Assembly (NCBI GenBank): GCA_023435965.1
Contig: JAEZLC010000275.1
Span: 1-10,905, forward strand
Reading direction: 5' to 3'
Source of the DNA: Cyanobacteria bacterium OH_CDB_58
GTDB lineage: Bacteria; Cyanobacteriota; Vampirovibrionia; Gastranaerophilales; Gastranaerophilaceae
DNA: 10,905 bases
Shown here: piece by piece, positions 1 to 7,304 of the stretch
Position numbering within the stretch: the stretch's first letter is position 1
Layout: every line of letters begins with the position of its first letter
Notes under the pieces: model-generated
The model's database searches: none
What the model was told of the DNA's origin: nothing
What the model saw: the letters and a program-made list of their open reading frames with translations, nothing else
Made by a program: the position numbers and the translations under genes

Positions 1-180
1 TTCTTTTGCAGCAATCATAGCTTCTTTTTTAATTAAGATTTCCTTATCTTTATAATCAGTCAAAAGTCTTTGATTTTCTTCACGCACCTTTTTTGTTTTT
101 TGTAAAACTACAACGAGAACTATAATCAAAGCAAAAATTATAGTAATAAAAAGGATGCTTAATACATTTACGTTTTCTAT
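1..180 (-). CDS. rny: RNase Y, N-terminal fragment (partial, cut by window edge)
   Basis: This is the first 60 codons of a minus-strand gene that leaves the window at position 1. The fragment reads as a short polar start (IENVNVLS), one hydrophobic membrane segment of about 18 residues (LFITIIFALIIVLVVVL), a basic stretch (QKTKKVREE) and then a charged helix ending in IKKEAMIAAKE. A single N-terminal membrane anchor followed by a coiled coil with a KKEAxxxAKE segment is the usual N-terminus of RNase Y, the membrane-bound endoribonuclease that starts mRNA decay. The KH and HD domains that would prove it lie outside the window. There is no ATG, GTG or TTG between the in-frame TAG at 204-202 and the membrane segment. 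The best-placed start is ATA at 180-178, with GAGG 9 bases upstream. The identity rests on the short N-terminus only; another membrane-anchored coiled-coil protein is possible. Confidence 0.6.
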   Translation of the reverse strand, partial: MENVNVLSILFITIIFALIIVLVVVLQKTKKVREENQRLLTDYKDKEILIKKEAMIAAKE

Positions 181-325
181 TGTCCTATACCTCGTTCTTT
201 GCTATATACATACTTACCCGAATATACACAAAGTATACTTGAGTTCTTCATTTCAAAATAAACTGTTTTAATTAGTTCATATATTCATATAATAAAATTG
301 TGATTTTACCTTATAATCTAGTAGC

Positions 326-355
326 ATTTTATCACATCTTATATGCTTTTAACAA
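326..355 (-). promoter_or_regulatory. Candidate promoter for rny
   Basis: On the minus strand, TTGTTA (355-350) and TAAAAT (331-326) are separated by 18 bases. A TG one base before the -10 box makes it look like an extended -10. It would give a leader of roughly 140 bases before the rny start. It was found by eye in very AT-rich DNA, where chance matches are common. Confidence 0.4.
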
Positions 356-440
356 GAACTTTTTATTTTAATACAAATTAGGAAAATTTTTCTTATTCAA
401 GTGATAAGTCAAACAATAATAACAAATTTCATCAAGATAC

Positions 441-469
441 TAGACATAAAAATTTTTTTATATTATATT
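441..469 (+). promoter_or_regulatory. Candidate promoter for tRNA-Leu
   Basis: TAGACA (441-446) and TATATT (464-469) are separated by 17 bases. Transcription would start near 476, just ahead of the mature tRNA end at 484, as expected for a single tRNA gene. The rest of the stretch from 181 to 483 is AT-rich DNA in which I see only this site and the rny promoter candidate. Confidence 0.4.
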
Positions 470-483
470 CATAACTACAAGAT

Positions 484-569
484 GCCCTGGTGGCGGAACC
501 GGTAGACGCGTTGGACTTAAAATCCAATTAGGCTTACCCCTAGTGCCAGTTCAAGTCTGGCCCAGGGCA
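484..569 (+). tRNA. tRNA-Leu (anticodon UAA)
   Basis: An 86-base tRNA with a complete cloverleaf. The acceptor stem is GCCCTGG (484-490) paired with CCAGGGC (562-568), and the discriminator base is A569. The anticodon stem TTGGA/TCCAA encloses the loop CTTAAAA (516-522), giving anticodon TAA at 518-520. The T arm is GCCAG/CTGGC with loop TTCAAGT. A long variable arm (about 528-544, TAGG pairing with CCTA) and the A discriminator are class II features typical of tRNA-Leu. CCA is not encoded, since ATAT follows the acceptor stem, so the CCA end must be added after transcription. It reads UUA, a frequent codon in this AT-rich genome. Confidence 0.97.
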
Positions 570-577
570 TATCTTCG

Positions 578-606
578 AAACTCATTCGTAAAGAATGAGT
601 TTTTTT
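578..606 (+). terminator. Rho-independent terminator after tRNA-Leu
   Basis: A perfect 10-bp stem (AAACTCATTC, 578-587, with GAATGAGTTT, 593-602), a 5-base loop and a T run to 606. It lies 8 bases past the tRNA and ends 19 bases before the next start codon. Confidence 0.9.
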
Positions 607-625
607 ACTTATAACAAAGGTTATT

Positions 626-1168
626 ATGCTAAAAATAAGAGTTCGTCAAAACCTATTAATAAAACATCTGGAAGTGAAAGAAGCAAAATTGCTATTCGAA
701 CTTGTGGACAAAAATCGAGATCACTTCAAAAAATGGCTCAACTGGGTAAACTTTATCCAAAACATTGAACAAGAAAAAAGGTACTTAAAATCCCTTTCTC
801 AAGATGAGTTTAAAGCTGGTTCAATAGACATGGGAATTTGGCTTGATGACAAGATTATCGGGACATTAGGGCTTATAAACATTGACAGGCTCAACAAACA
901 TGCAACTCTTGGATACTGCCTTGATGAAGAACATCAGCATAAAGGTATAGTGACAGATTGCTGCCACAAACTAATTCAATTTGCCTTTAACGAGCTTGGC
1001 ATTAATAGAATTGAAATCAAAGTCGCACAAAACAATTTCAGAAGCAAAGCTGTGGCTAGAAGGCTGGGATTCAGGCACGAAGGAACATTAAGACAATCCT
1101 ATCATATAAACAGCACATTCGTTGATTGTGAACTGTTCAGCAAGCTTAAGAGCGAATTTAAGCCATAG
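626..1168 (+). CDS. GNAT N-acetyltransferase, RimJ/RimL (YdaF-like) type
   Basis: This 180-residue single-domain protein is of ordinary size for the RimJ/RimL branch of the GNAT family, which moves acetyl from acetyl-CoA to an amine, classically the N-terminus of a ribosomal protein. Family features in order are the early KNRDHFKKWLNWV segment (residues 29-41), the acetyl-CoA loop QHKGIV (104-109, matching Q/R-x-x-G-x-G/A except for Val at the last position), FNELGINRIEIKV (121-133), NNFRSKAVARRLGF (136-149) and HEGTLR (151-156). These resemble Bacillus YdaF more than generic GNATs. The true substrate cannot be told from sequence; protein, polyamine or antibiotic targets are all known in this branch. 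The start is well supported by AAAGG 5 bases before ATG. The gene sits directly behind the tRNA terminator, so it depends on read-through or on a promoter overlapping that hairpin, for example TATAAC at 610-615. Confidence 0.9.
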   Translation: MLKIRVRQNLLIKHLEVKEAKLLFELVDKNRDHFKKWLNWVNFIQNIEQEKRYLKSLSQDEFKAGSIDMGIWLDDKIIGTLGLINIDRLNKHATLGYCLDEEHQHKGIVTDCCHKLIQFAFNELGINRIEIKVAQNNFRSKAVARRLGFRHEGTLRQSYHINSTFVDCELFSKLKSEFKP

Positions 1169-1264
1169 TTTTTGTAAACTTTTAGTAATTTCAACCCATT
1201 TGATGTTAATTTCTTACTTTTTCATGTCTTTAATAAGTATATAGACAGGTTGATTTTTGCAAAA

Positions 1265-4099
1265 ATGAATATTATCCCGTTTAACATAAATAAAATAGCA
1301 TTCAAAGGCAGCCCTCAGACATCAGAAAACAAATCTGATGTTAATTCTGTTTCGCAAAAACCATCCACATATACTATTTCTCAAAACCCCATTACTGCCG
1401 CACAAATAGGGGTAAAAACACCTGTCTCATACAAGAAAATCACCGAAATACCGATTCCGGAATGTAAAACTCCAGCAGTACTTTATAAACTTGCAACCGG
1501 TCAAAAAGTTGTCATATTGCCAAAGGACGGGCCTGCTGTTGTCAGAACCTTCTTCAATGTTGGCTCTATGAATGAACCTGAGCACCTAAGAGGCATCAGT
1601 CATTACATTGAACACAATTTATTCAACGGAACGGATAACCTTGGGCCGGGAGAATTCTTCCAAAAAGTTTCTGATCTTGGTGCTGCAACAAATGCAATGA
1701 CGGGCTATAACCAGACAAACTATTACATAAAATCCCAACTTCTTAAAGATAACTCTCTCGAAGAAATAATAAAACTTCACGCTGATCAGGTTCAAAATCC
1801 CAAGTTTGCATTGGACCAACTCGAAAAAGAAAAAGGTCCTGTTACCTCAGAAATCAGCATGTACGCCGATAGTCCTTTTAATATCGGAAGAAATGTTGCC
1901 CTAAAAAATCTTTACCAAATCAATACTAACTCAAAAGATTTAATAGCAGGCAGTATTCAAAACATAAATGCTATAAAAAGAGAAGACGTCGTCGACTACT
2001 ACAACACATGGTATACGCCTGATAACGCTATCACAGTGATTACAGGGGATGTAAACCCGGATGAAGCCATAAATCTCATATCAAAAAATTTCACAAAGAC
2101 AAAAGTGTCAAACCCACAAAACAAGAAATTTGAAGAGCTCACCCCTACTCAAAAGCCAATAAGAATTGATGTAAAAAGTCCAAAAAGCCCAGCTACACTA
2201 ATCAACATGGGCTTTGTCGGACCCGAAAATATAAACACCAAAGACAAAATAGCTATGGAAGTCCTTTCGGTGATAATGAGCGGTTACACTAACGCAAGAC
2301 TGACAAAGGCATTAGAGCCCCTGCATTGTGAAGCCGAGTGCTCTATGGAAAAAATCGGCAACAAAATAGATGACAAACAAGCCTTCTTTATTGGTGCTGC
2401 AGCACCGGAAGAAAAAAGTGAAGAAGCTTTGAAAATAATCTATCAAGAAATATCAAAGATTGCACAAAACCCTCCAAGCCAAGAAGAATTTGGTATAGCC
2501 GTGAACAAAATCAGAATAAATCTTGCAGAAAACAACGAAAGTGCAATCCAATTAAATGAATTTATCGGAACATCATTCTTAGACAACGACTTAAACTATC
2601 TTTCTAATTACAAAAATATTTTAGAAACGTTAACTGCCCAAGATATTCAAAATGCAGCAAAAAAATATTTAGACCTCAACAAAACGTCAATAAGCGTAGT
2701 GCATCCGAGCAGCTCTTCCAATGAAACAATAGCTCTAAACTATCAGAAAACAAATTCAAAAAAACCTGCACAAATCGCTTTTGGCAGCTCTAAAATCAAC
2801 ACGTCAGAAATTCATTCAAAAGTAAAAGAGTACAAACTCCAAAACAATATTGAAGTTGCAATAAATCCTATAGAAAATGATTTTGCGATTTATGAAATGA
2901 ACTTCAATTTGCCAAACTTCCTTGATGTTAGCGGTCCAGAACTTATGATTCTTCAAGAAATGCTAAACAGAGGCTCAATGTACAATAACAACGAAACCTT
3001 CCATAATCTACTTGAGAAATCAAATATAGAAATGGGATTCGGGACTTGCCCATTAGGGATAAACGTAATAGCAAAAGCTCCAAAAGACAAAACCGAAGCA
3101 GCACTAGCTTTTACAAAAGAAGTTCTTTTAAGCCCGAGATTCGATCAAGAGAACTTCGAATTCGCCAAACAATCAGTAAAACAATTGCTTCAAAGTCTCT
3201 CTAAAAATGCAAATGACAAGCTTGATGCACAACTATACCCACACCTTAAATTCACAGCAACAAGAGATGAAGCATTAAAAAGTTTAGAAAATATTTCACT
3301 TGAAAAAATTCAGGCAATATACCAAACAATAATAAACAATGCATCCGGACGAGCTGTACTTTCTGCCCCTATTGAAAGTAATCCTCAGATAACAAGCGGA
3401 TTCTTAAATTCATTATCAACAGGATTACCAACATTAAAACCCTGCACTAAAAACATAATAAAAACTTATGCACCAGCAGAAAAAGCAAAAATAGTCACAG
3501 ATACAGAAGTAAGAAATCAAGCTGAAATAGTTCAGGCACATAAATTTCAGACAGCAGGAAATATCGAAGATCAGGCAAAACTCCTTCTATTGAATATGAT
3601 TCTGGGAGGAAATTCGAGTTCCAGACTGTTTAGCGACTTAAGAGAATCACAAAAACTGGCTTATTACGTATCGTCAAAATTAGAGCAGTTTGGAGATACT
3701 TCAACAATAAAATTAAATATTATGACAACAACAGATGATCCTAATGATCCTTCCAGCACACCTGATAATATTAACAAGTCTCTTGCCGGATACGACAAAC
3801 ACATTAACAAGCTCAAAACTGAACAAGTATCACAAGCAGAACTTGAAAAAGCTAAACTTATACTTAAAAATAATCTTCTAAACTCGATAGAAACCTCAGC
3901 AGGTAAAACTATCGACCTTGCGGACTCACAATCAACTTCATATGGTATAAATAAAACAAAATTATTACTTGAAGCAATTGAAAAAACAAACGTTAAAGAC
4001 ATTCAAAATGCTGCAAATTACGCATTTAAGCATCCCCCAATAACCTCAATTCTTGCCAGCCAAAAATCTCTTGAACAAGCTGGAATAAAAGAAGCTTAA
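1265..4099 (+). CDS. M16 family zinc metallopeptidase, two-domain (pitrilysin/processing-peptidase type)
   Basis: This 944-residue protein carries tandem M16 halves. The first half has the inverted zinc motif HYIEH (residues 113-117), with the third metal ligand probably Glu196 in VTSEISMY, 78 residues later. That matches the family's HxxEH-x(74-80)-E spacing, so it should be an active peptidase. The second half lacks HxxEH but has the conserved M16 C-terminal segment SSRLFSDLRES..LAYYVSS (about 785-804), whose Arg/Tyr usually helps bind substrate. The family cleaves peptides inside a closed clamshell. There is no Sec signal peptide or membrane segment. I place the start at ATG 1265, giving MNIIPFNINKIAFKG. 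An in-frame TTG at 1250 would add five residues, but AGG abuts it directly with no spacer. For the ATG the same AGG is 15 bases away, so neither ribosome site is ideal. Residues 11-15 (IAFKG) form a signature also seen, in altered form, in the convergent neighbour. Confidence 0.93.
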   Translation: MNIIPFNINKIAFKGSPQTSENKSDVNSVSQKPSTYTISQNPITAAQIGVKTPVSYKKITEIPIPECKTPAVLYKLATGQKVVILPKDGPAVVRTFFNVGSMNEPEHLRGISHYIEHNLFNGTDNLGPGEFFQKVSDLGAATNAMTGYNQTNYYIKSQLLKDNSLEEIIKLHADQVQNPKFALDQLEKEKGPVTSEISMYADSPFNIGRNVALKNLYQINTNSKDLIAGSIQNINAIKREDVVDYYNTWYTPDNAITVITGDVNPDEAINLISKNFTKTKVSNPQNKKFEELTPTQKPIRIDVKSPKSPATLINMGFVGPENINTKDKIAMEVLSVIMSGYTNARLTKALEPLHCEAECSMEKIGNKIDDKQAFFIGAAAPEEKSEEALKIIYQEISKIAQNPPSQEEFGIAVNKIRINLAENNESAIQLNEFIGTSFLDNDLNYLSNYKNILETLTAQDIQNAAKKYLDLNKTSISVVHPSSSSNETIALNYQKTNSKKPAQIAFGSSKINTSEIHSKVKEYKLQNNIEVAINPIENDFAIYEMNFNLPNFLDVSGPELMILQEMLNRGSMYNNNETFHNLLEKSNIEMGFGTCPLGINVIAKAPKDKTEAALAFTKEVLLSPRFDQENFEFAKQSVKQLLQSLSKNANDKLDAQLYPHLKFTATRDEALKSLENISLEKIQAIYQTIINNASGRAVLSAPIESNPQITSGFLNSLSTGLPTLKPCTKNIIKTYAPAEKAKIVTDTEVRNQAEIVQAHKFQTAGNIEDQAKLLLLNMILGGNSSSRLFSDLRESQKLAYYVSSKLEQFGDTSTIKLNIMTTTDDPNDPSSTPDNINKSLAGYDKHINKLKTEQVSQAELEKAKLILKNNLLNSIETSAGKTIDLADSQSTSYGINKTKLLLEAIEKTNVKDIQNAANYAFKHPPITSILASQKSLEQAGIKEA

Positions 4100-4107
4100 A
4101 ACCCGAA

Positions 4108-5745
4108 TTAATCAAGTTCGTATGTGGAAGAGTCCCCTCCATCAGAGGCTTTTACTCCTGCTGAGTTAAAAGTGTAGTTTGAAGCTATGCTATCAGCAAA
4201 AAAGCTTGTATTATTATCCGGCGACATATATGGGAAAGCTATATTTGCCTGAGACTGACCCCATCCGCCTTTTCCAATCAAGTCAAAATAAGGATACTTC
4301 ATGTTGATTGAGGCATATTCTTTAGAATAAAAATAAGACTCCAATACCTTTCCGTTAATTACAGATGCTTTATCGTCGTCGTCCAGAACCGACTTAATGA
4401 ATTTTAGCCCCATCTTCGTGGCAATATAAGGAACTATTGCAATATTGGCACCGCAGTTTCTTCGCAGGTCATAATAAGCATCCTTCAGGCTATCACCACT
4501 TCCTGCATAATCATCTAAAATAACATATAACGAATTTTCATCAGCTCTAACAACCTGATCATACGTTCTCTCAAACTTGCTTTCGTCAATATTGTTTATT
4601 TGTTGGTATTGAAGGGCAATCACGCCATAGCTCTTGTTAATTCGAGGAATTATGTAATAAATATTTTCTTCACTGATTCCTTTTTGTTCAGCCAAATCCA
4701 TAATTTCGCCATGGACTTTTTTTGCAATAAGTCCAAGTTCCCTCATGCTTACAACTTTTCCATCTTTTTCGAGAATATCAAGAGCAGGCCCCCTTTTGTA
4801 ATCACCCTGAGGAAGAGCTTTTTCAAAAGCTTCCTTAGTCATCTTTCTAGACTCTAAATTTTTTGCAATATCAGAAGCATTAGGCTCTACAGAAAAATCC
4901 ACCTTGTTATTTTGAATGACCTCAATTTTATCCTCAAGACCTAATGATTTAAGCTTATTTTTTACATCATAATTTAATGCGTTTGAAATAGCTTCATCTT
5001 GAGAGAAACCTTGTGCCATATTTGCCTTAACTTTTTTATAAATATTATTGGTTTTGCATTTCATTTCATCAAGAGTGTTTACATTAAAAACAGTCACACC
5101 TGAATCCCAACCTTCTGGATAATATAATTTAAAATTATTTCTTTTTATGTGTCTTTGAAGATTAGAATCATTTTCAATCCTTGATAAGATATTTTTATCG
5201 AGTAAAAATGCACCTTTTTTACGATAATAAATGGTATCCAAGTCTATGTATGTTGCAGGATCCTTTTCAAAAGCCTTTTTAGTATGCAAATAGCTTAAAT
5301 TTTCAATAAGGGAGTTAACTCTGTGAGTCGAAAACGAAAAAACTCCTAATCCATCTTCTTTTTTAGCAATCAGAAAATCATAGAGTCCGTTCAAACTTTC
5401 CATATTCCCAAACTGAGTTGATCGTTGAAGTATTTTCAAAACAAGGTTTCTATCTTTCTTTGGATACTCATCAACTATAGACAAAACATCGGCTTCTGAC
5501 ACATCCATAAGCTGGGAGTTCAAACTATTCAATACGTCGTCAACATTGCTTAAAGACTTAAATGAAACACTCAAAGAAGGATAAATTGAAGCACTTGCTA
5601 GAGGGCTTTGTTTAGGCAAGGCAGAGCGGACAAAAATATCCGAATTCAATTTCCCTCCAACAGCACCAACAGGGATATTCTTCTGAATAACCTTCGTCTG
5701 GTACTTCGTAGTTATTTGAGGCGATGCAAAAATACTCTTAATCAT
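4108..5745 (-). CDS. Protein with phosphoribosyltransferase-like C-terminal domain, function unknown
   Basis: This 545-residue protein has no signal peptide or membrane segment. Residues 1-64 are low in structure and end in LSVSFKS. Residues 65-300 are mostly helical and charged, and I do not recognise them. From about 313 the sequence looks like a type I phosphoribosyltransferase (PRTase) fold. There is a strand/loop YYIIPRINKSYG (363-374), then LYVILDDYAGSGDSL (406-420), which fits the PRPP-binding pattern of hydrophobic strand plus DD-x3-TG-x-(T/S) with Gly-Ser-Gly in place of Thr-Thr-Gly. A further strand NIAIVPYIA (434-442) follows. A late GWGQSQANIAFPYMSPDNNT (494-513) recalls, from memory, the PNNT ending of the PRTase-CE group seen in bacterial conflict systems. 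The tail (514-545) is polar. Start: ATG 5745 with GGAA 5 bases upstream. A TATAAT at 5762-5757 is too close to leave that site on the message, so the true promoter is uncertain. It is transcribed apart from ftsZ, whose terminator lies between them. Confidence 0.75.
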   Translation of the reverse strand: MIKSIFASPQITTKYQTKVIQKNIPVGAVGGKLNSDIFVRSALPKQSPLASASIYPSLSVSFKSLSNVDDVLNSLNSQLMDVSEADVLSIVDEYPKKDRNLVLKILQRSTQFGNMESLNGLYDFLIAKKEDGLGVFSFSTHRVNSLIENLSYLHTKKAFEKDPATYIDLDTIYYRKKGAFLLDKNILSRIENDSNLQRHIKRNNFKLYYPEGWDSGVTVFNVNTLDEMKCKTNNIYKKVKANMAQGFSQDEAISNALNYDVKNKLKSLGLEDKIEVIQNNKVDFSVEPNASDIAKNLESRKMTKEAFEKALPQGDYKRGPALDILEKDGKVVSMRELGLIAKKVHGEIMDLAEQKGISEENIYYIIPRINKSYGVIALQYQQINNIDESKFERTYDQVVRADENSLYVILDDYAGSGDSLKDAYYDLRRNCGANIAIVPYIATKMGLKFIKSVLDDDDKASVINGKVLESYFYSKEYASINMKYPYFDLIGKGGWGQSQANIAFPYMSPDNNTSFFADSIASNYTFNSAGVKASDGGDSSTYELD

Positions 5746-5807
5746 AACATTTCCGTATTATAAGTTATGGTTATCATATAAAAGCCGGACAAATTATTTT
5801 TTGCTAA

Positions 5808-5840
5808 CAAAAAACCGCTATTAATATAGCGGTTTTTGTT
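5808..5840 (-). terminator. Rho-independent terminator after ftsZ
   Basis: The hairpin core is CCGCTAT (5815-5821) paired with ATAGCGG (5826-5832), with a 4-base loop. It is extended by an A run (5809-5814) facing a T run (5833-5837). Read on the minus strand it ends in a U run, 17 bases after the ftsZ stop. The flanking A and T runs make it look usable in both directions. Confidence 0.9.
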
Positions 5841-5856
5841 TATAAATTATTAATTC

Positions 5857-7038
5857 TTACTTTTTTAAGAATTCTGGAATATCAAGAATATTTGTTGCCA
5901 ATTCTTGAGTAGATTTTGTTGCCGTAGGTTGGCTATTGAATGAACCAGAGAAGAAGTCAGCAACATTTATTGGTTTTGCAGCAGGTTCTTGCTCTTTTTT
6001 GTACTGAGCTAACTGAGTATTTTTCAATTCAAAGCCTGTAGCAATAACTGTGATCTGGATTTCTCCCTGAATTCTGTCATCGATAACAGAACCAAAAGTA
6101 ACGATGGCATCATCAAGTACAGCATCGTGTATAACTTGCGCAGCTTCAGTAACTTCATGAAGAGTCATATCTGAACCACCAGTTACATTCATAATGATAC
6201 CTGAAGCACCGTTGATTGAAGTTTCTAATAGCGGAGAATTGATAGCTAACTTAGCAGCTTCCATTGCTCTACCTTCGCCTGTTCCTCTACCGATACCCAT
6301 TAACGCAGAACCTGAAGACTGCATAACAGCTTTAACGTCTGCAAAGTCAACGTTGATAAGTCCAGGTACAGTAATAATATCAGAGATACCTTGAACACCA
6401 CGTAATAGAACTTCATCTACTACTTGGAAAGCTTCTCTCATTGTAGTTCTTCTCTCAACGACTTCTAACAATTTGTCGTTAGGAATAACAATCAACGCAT
6501 CTACTGTCTCTTTTAATTTCTCAAGACCTTGTAATGCTTGATTTAATCTTCTTTTTCCTTCAAAGCTAAACGGTTTTGTAACAACACCGATTGTTAAAGC
6601 ACCAAGTTCTTTAGCAATTTTAGCAACAACAGGAGCTGCACCTGTACCTGTACCACCGCCCATGCCGGCAGTAACAAATACCATATCTGCACCGTCTAAT
6701 GCTTGAACAATGTGATCTCTTGTTTCTTCAGCTGCTTTTTCGCCGATTCCCGGATCTCCACCGGCACCAAGACCACTTGTTAACTTGTTACCTAATCTAA
6801 TTTTATTTTCAGCGGTAGACATTTCTAAAACTTGAGCATCTGTATTCATCGCCCAAAAATCAACGCCGCCAAGACCAGCCTTGATCATTCTGTTAACAGC
6901 ATTCCCGCCGCCGCCGCCAACACCTACTACTTTAATGTTCGCAGGATTAGCCACTGGTGCTGGAGTGAAACTAGCTGCAGAACTCGTAACTGATTCTTTG
7001 TCTTTTCTTCCGAAAATATCTGGTCCAAAATTTTCCAC
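5857..7038 (-). CDS. ftsZ: Cell division protein FtsZ
   Basis: FtsZ is the tubulin-like GTPase that polymerises into the cytoplasmic Z ring and recruits the division machinery. This 393-residue copy is complete. It has the nucleotide-binding start [17 protein letters not shown] (35-51), the tubulin signature GMGGGTGTG (125-133), the T7 loop NVDFADV (229-235) that completes the GTPase site of the neighbouring subunit, a linker of about 45 residues, and the C-terminal peptide DIPEFLKK (386-393) that binds membrane tethers such as FtsA or SepF. The N-terminal extension of about 34 residues before the GTPase domain is longer than in E. coli, as in many cyanobacteria. The start is GTG, chosen because GAGGG lies 7 bases upstream and the GTPase domain follows in phase. 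It stands alone, without ftsA, ftsQ or mur genes beside it, between its own terminator and the terminator of the upstream gene. Confidence 0.98.
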   Translation of the reverse strand: MENFGPDIFGRKDKESVTSSAASFTPAPVANPANIKVVGVGGGGGNAVNRMIKAGLGGVDFWAMNTDAQVLEMSTAENKIRLGNKLTSGLGAGGDPGIGEKAAEETRDHIVQALDGADMVFVTAGMGGGTGTGAAPVVAKIAKELGALTIGVVTKPFSFEGKRRLNQALQGLEKLKETVDALIVIPNDKLLEVVERRTTMREAFQVVDEVLLRGVQGISDIITVPGLINVDFADVKAVMQSSGSALMGIGRGTGEGRAMEAAKLAINSPLLETSINGASGIIMNVTGGSDMTLHEVTEAAQVIHDAVLDDAIVTFGSVIDDRIQGEIQITVIATGFELKNTQLAQYKKEQEPAAKPINVADFFSGSFNSQPTATKSTQELATNILDIPEFLKK

Positions 7039-7164
7039 TAATAGGCCCTCTTATTTTTTCTACTAATACATTTAAACCGACTACTATCCACTGCGGTTTT
7101 TATTGAAAGGTTATTCTCTAATAAGGTTATTTTAAATAATCCTGCTATAAAATAACTAACTACT

Positions 7165-7193
7165 ATACTATTTTAAATATAGAAATTAGTAAA
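7165..7193 (-). promoter_or_regulatory. Candidate promoter for ftsZ
   Basis: TTTACT (7193-7188) and TAGTAT (7170-7165) are separated by 17 bases on the minus strand, giving a leader of roughly 120 bases. A perfect TATAAT at 7216-7211 is an alternative -10, but its best -35 (TTGAAC, 7236-7231) is only 14 bases away. The rest of the 7039-7260 gap is AT-rich DNA in which I see only the ftsZ ribosome site (7050-7046). Confidence 0.3.
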
Positions 7194-7249
7194 GAAAAAC
7201 CAATAAAAATATTATAGAATTTTAATATAAGTTCAAATTATTACAAAAA

Positions 7250-7290
7250 CCCAAAACAAAAATGAAGGCAGCTTTTAAACTGCCTTCATT
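7250..7290 (-). terminator. Rho-independent terminator after the coiled-coil gene
   Basis: An 11-bp perfect stem (AATGAAGGCAG, 7261-7271, with CTGCCTTCATT, 7280-7290) and an 8-base loop. Read on the minus strand it starts 14 bases after the stop codon and is followed by a T-rich run (TTTGTTTTGG). It separates this gene from ftsZ downstream. Confidence 0.88.
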
Positions 7291-7304
7291 TACTGGTGAT
7301 TTAA

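Noticed and set aside
181..483. Possible extra gene or small RNA in the gap between rny and the tRNA
   Set aside because: No frame with a ribosome site and no strong hairpin was seen; only promoter-like AT-rich DNA.
1619..1819. Open frame on the minus strand inside the M16 gene (also one at 3664-4002)
   Set aside because: Both lie wholly opposite a well-supported peptidase gene whose motifs are in the plus frame, and neither encodes anything recognisable.
4600..4857. Plus-strand 85-codon frame inside the PRTase-like gene (similar frames at 7354-7545 and 8104-8316)
   Set aside because: These are antisense to longer genes, without ribosome sites or recognisable content.
5757..5762. TATAAT on the minus strand as promoter of the PRTase-like gene
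   Set aside because: Transcription would begin near 5750, removing the ribosome site just before the ATG at 5745, and no -35 box lies at the right distance.
6194..6394. Plus-strand open frames opposite ftsZ (also 6881-7066)
   Set aside because: They are antisense to conserved FtsZ motifs, have biased composition from the complementary strand and show no family.
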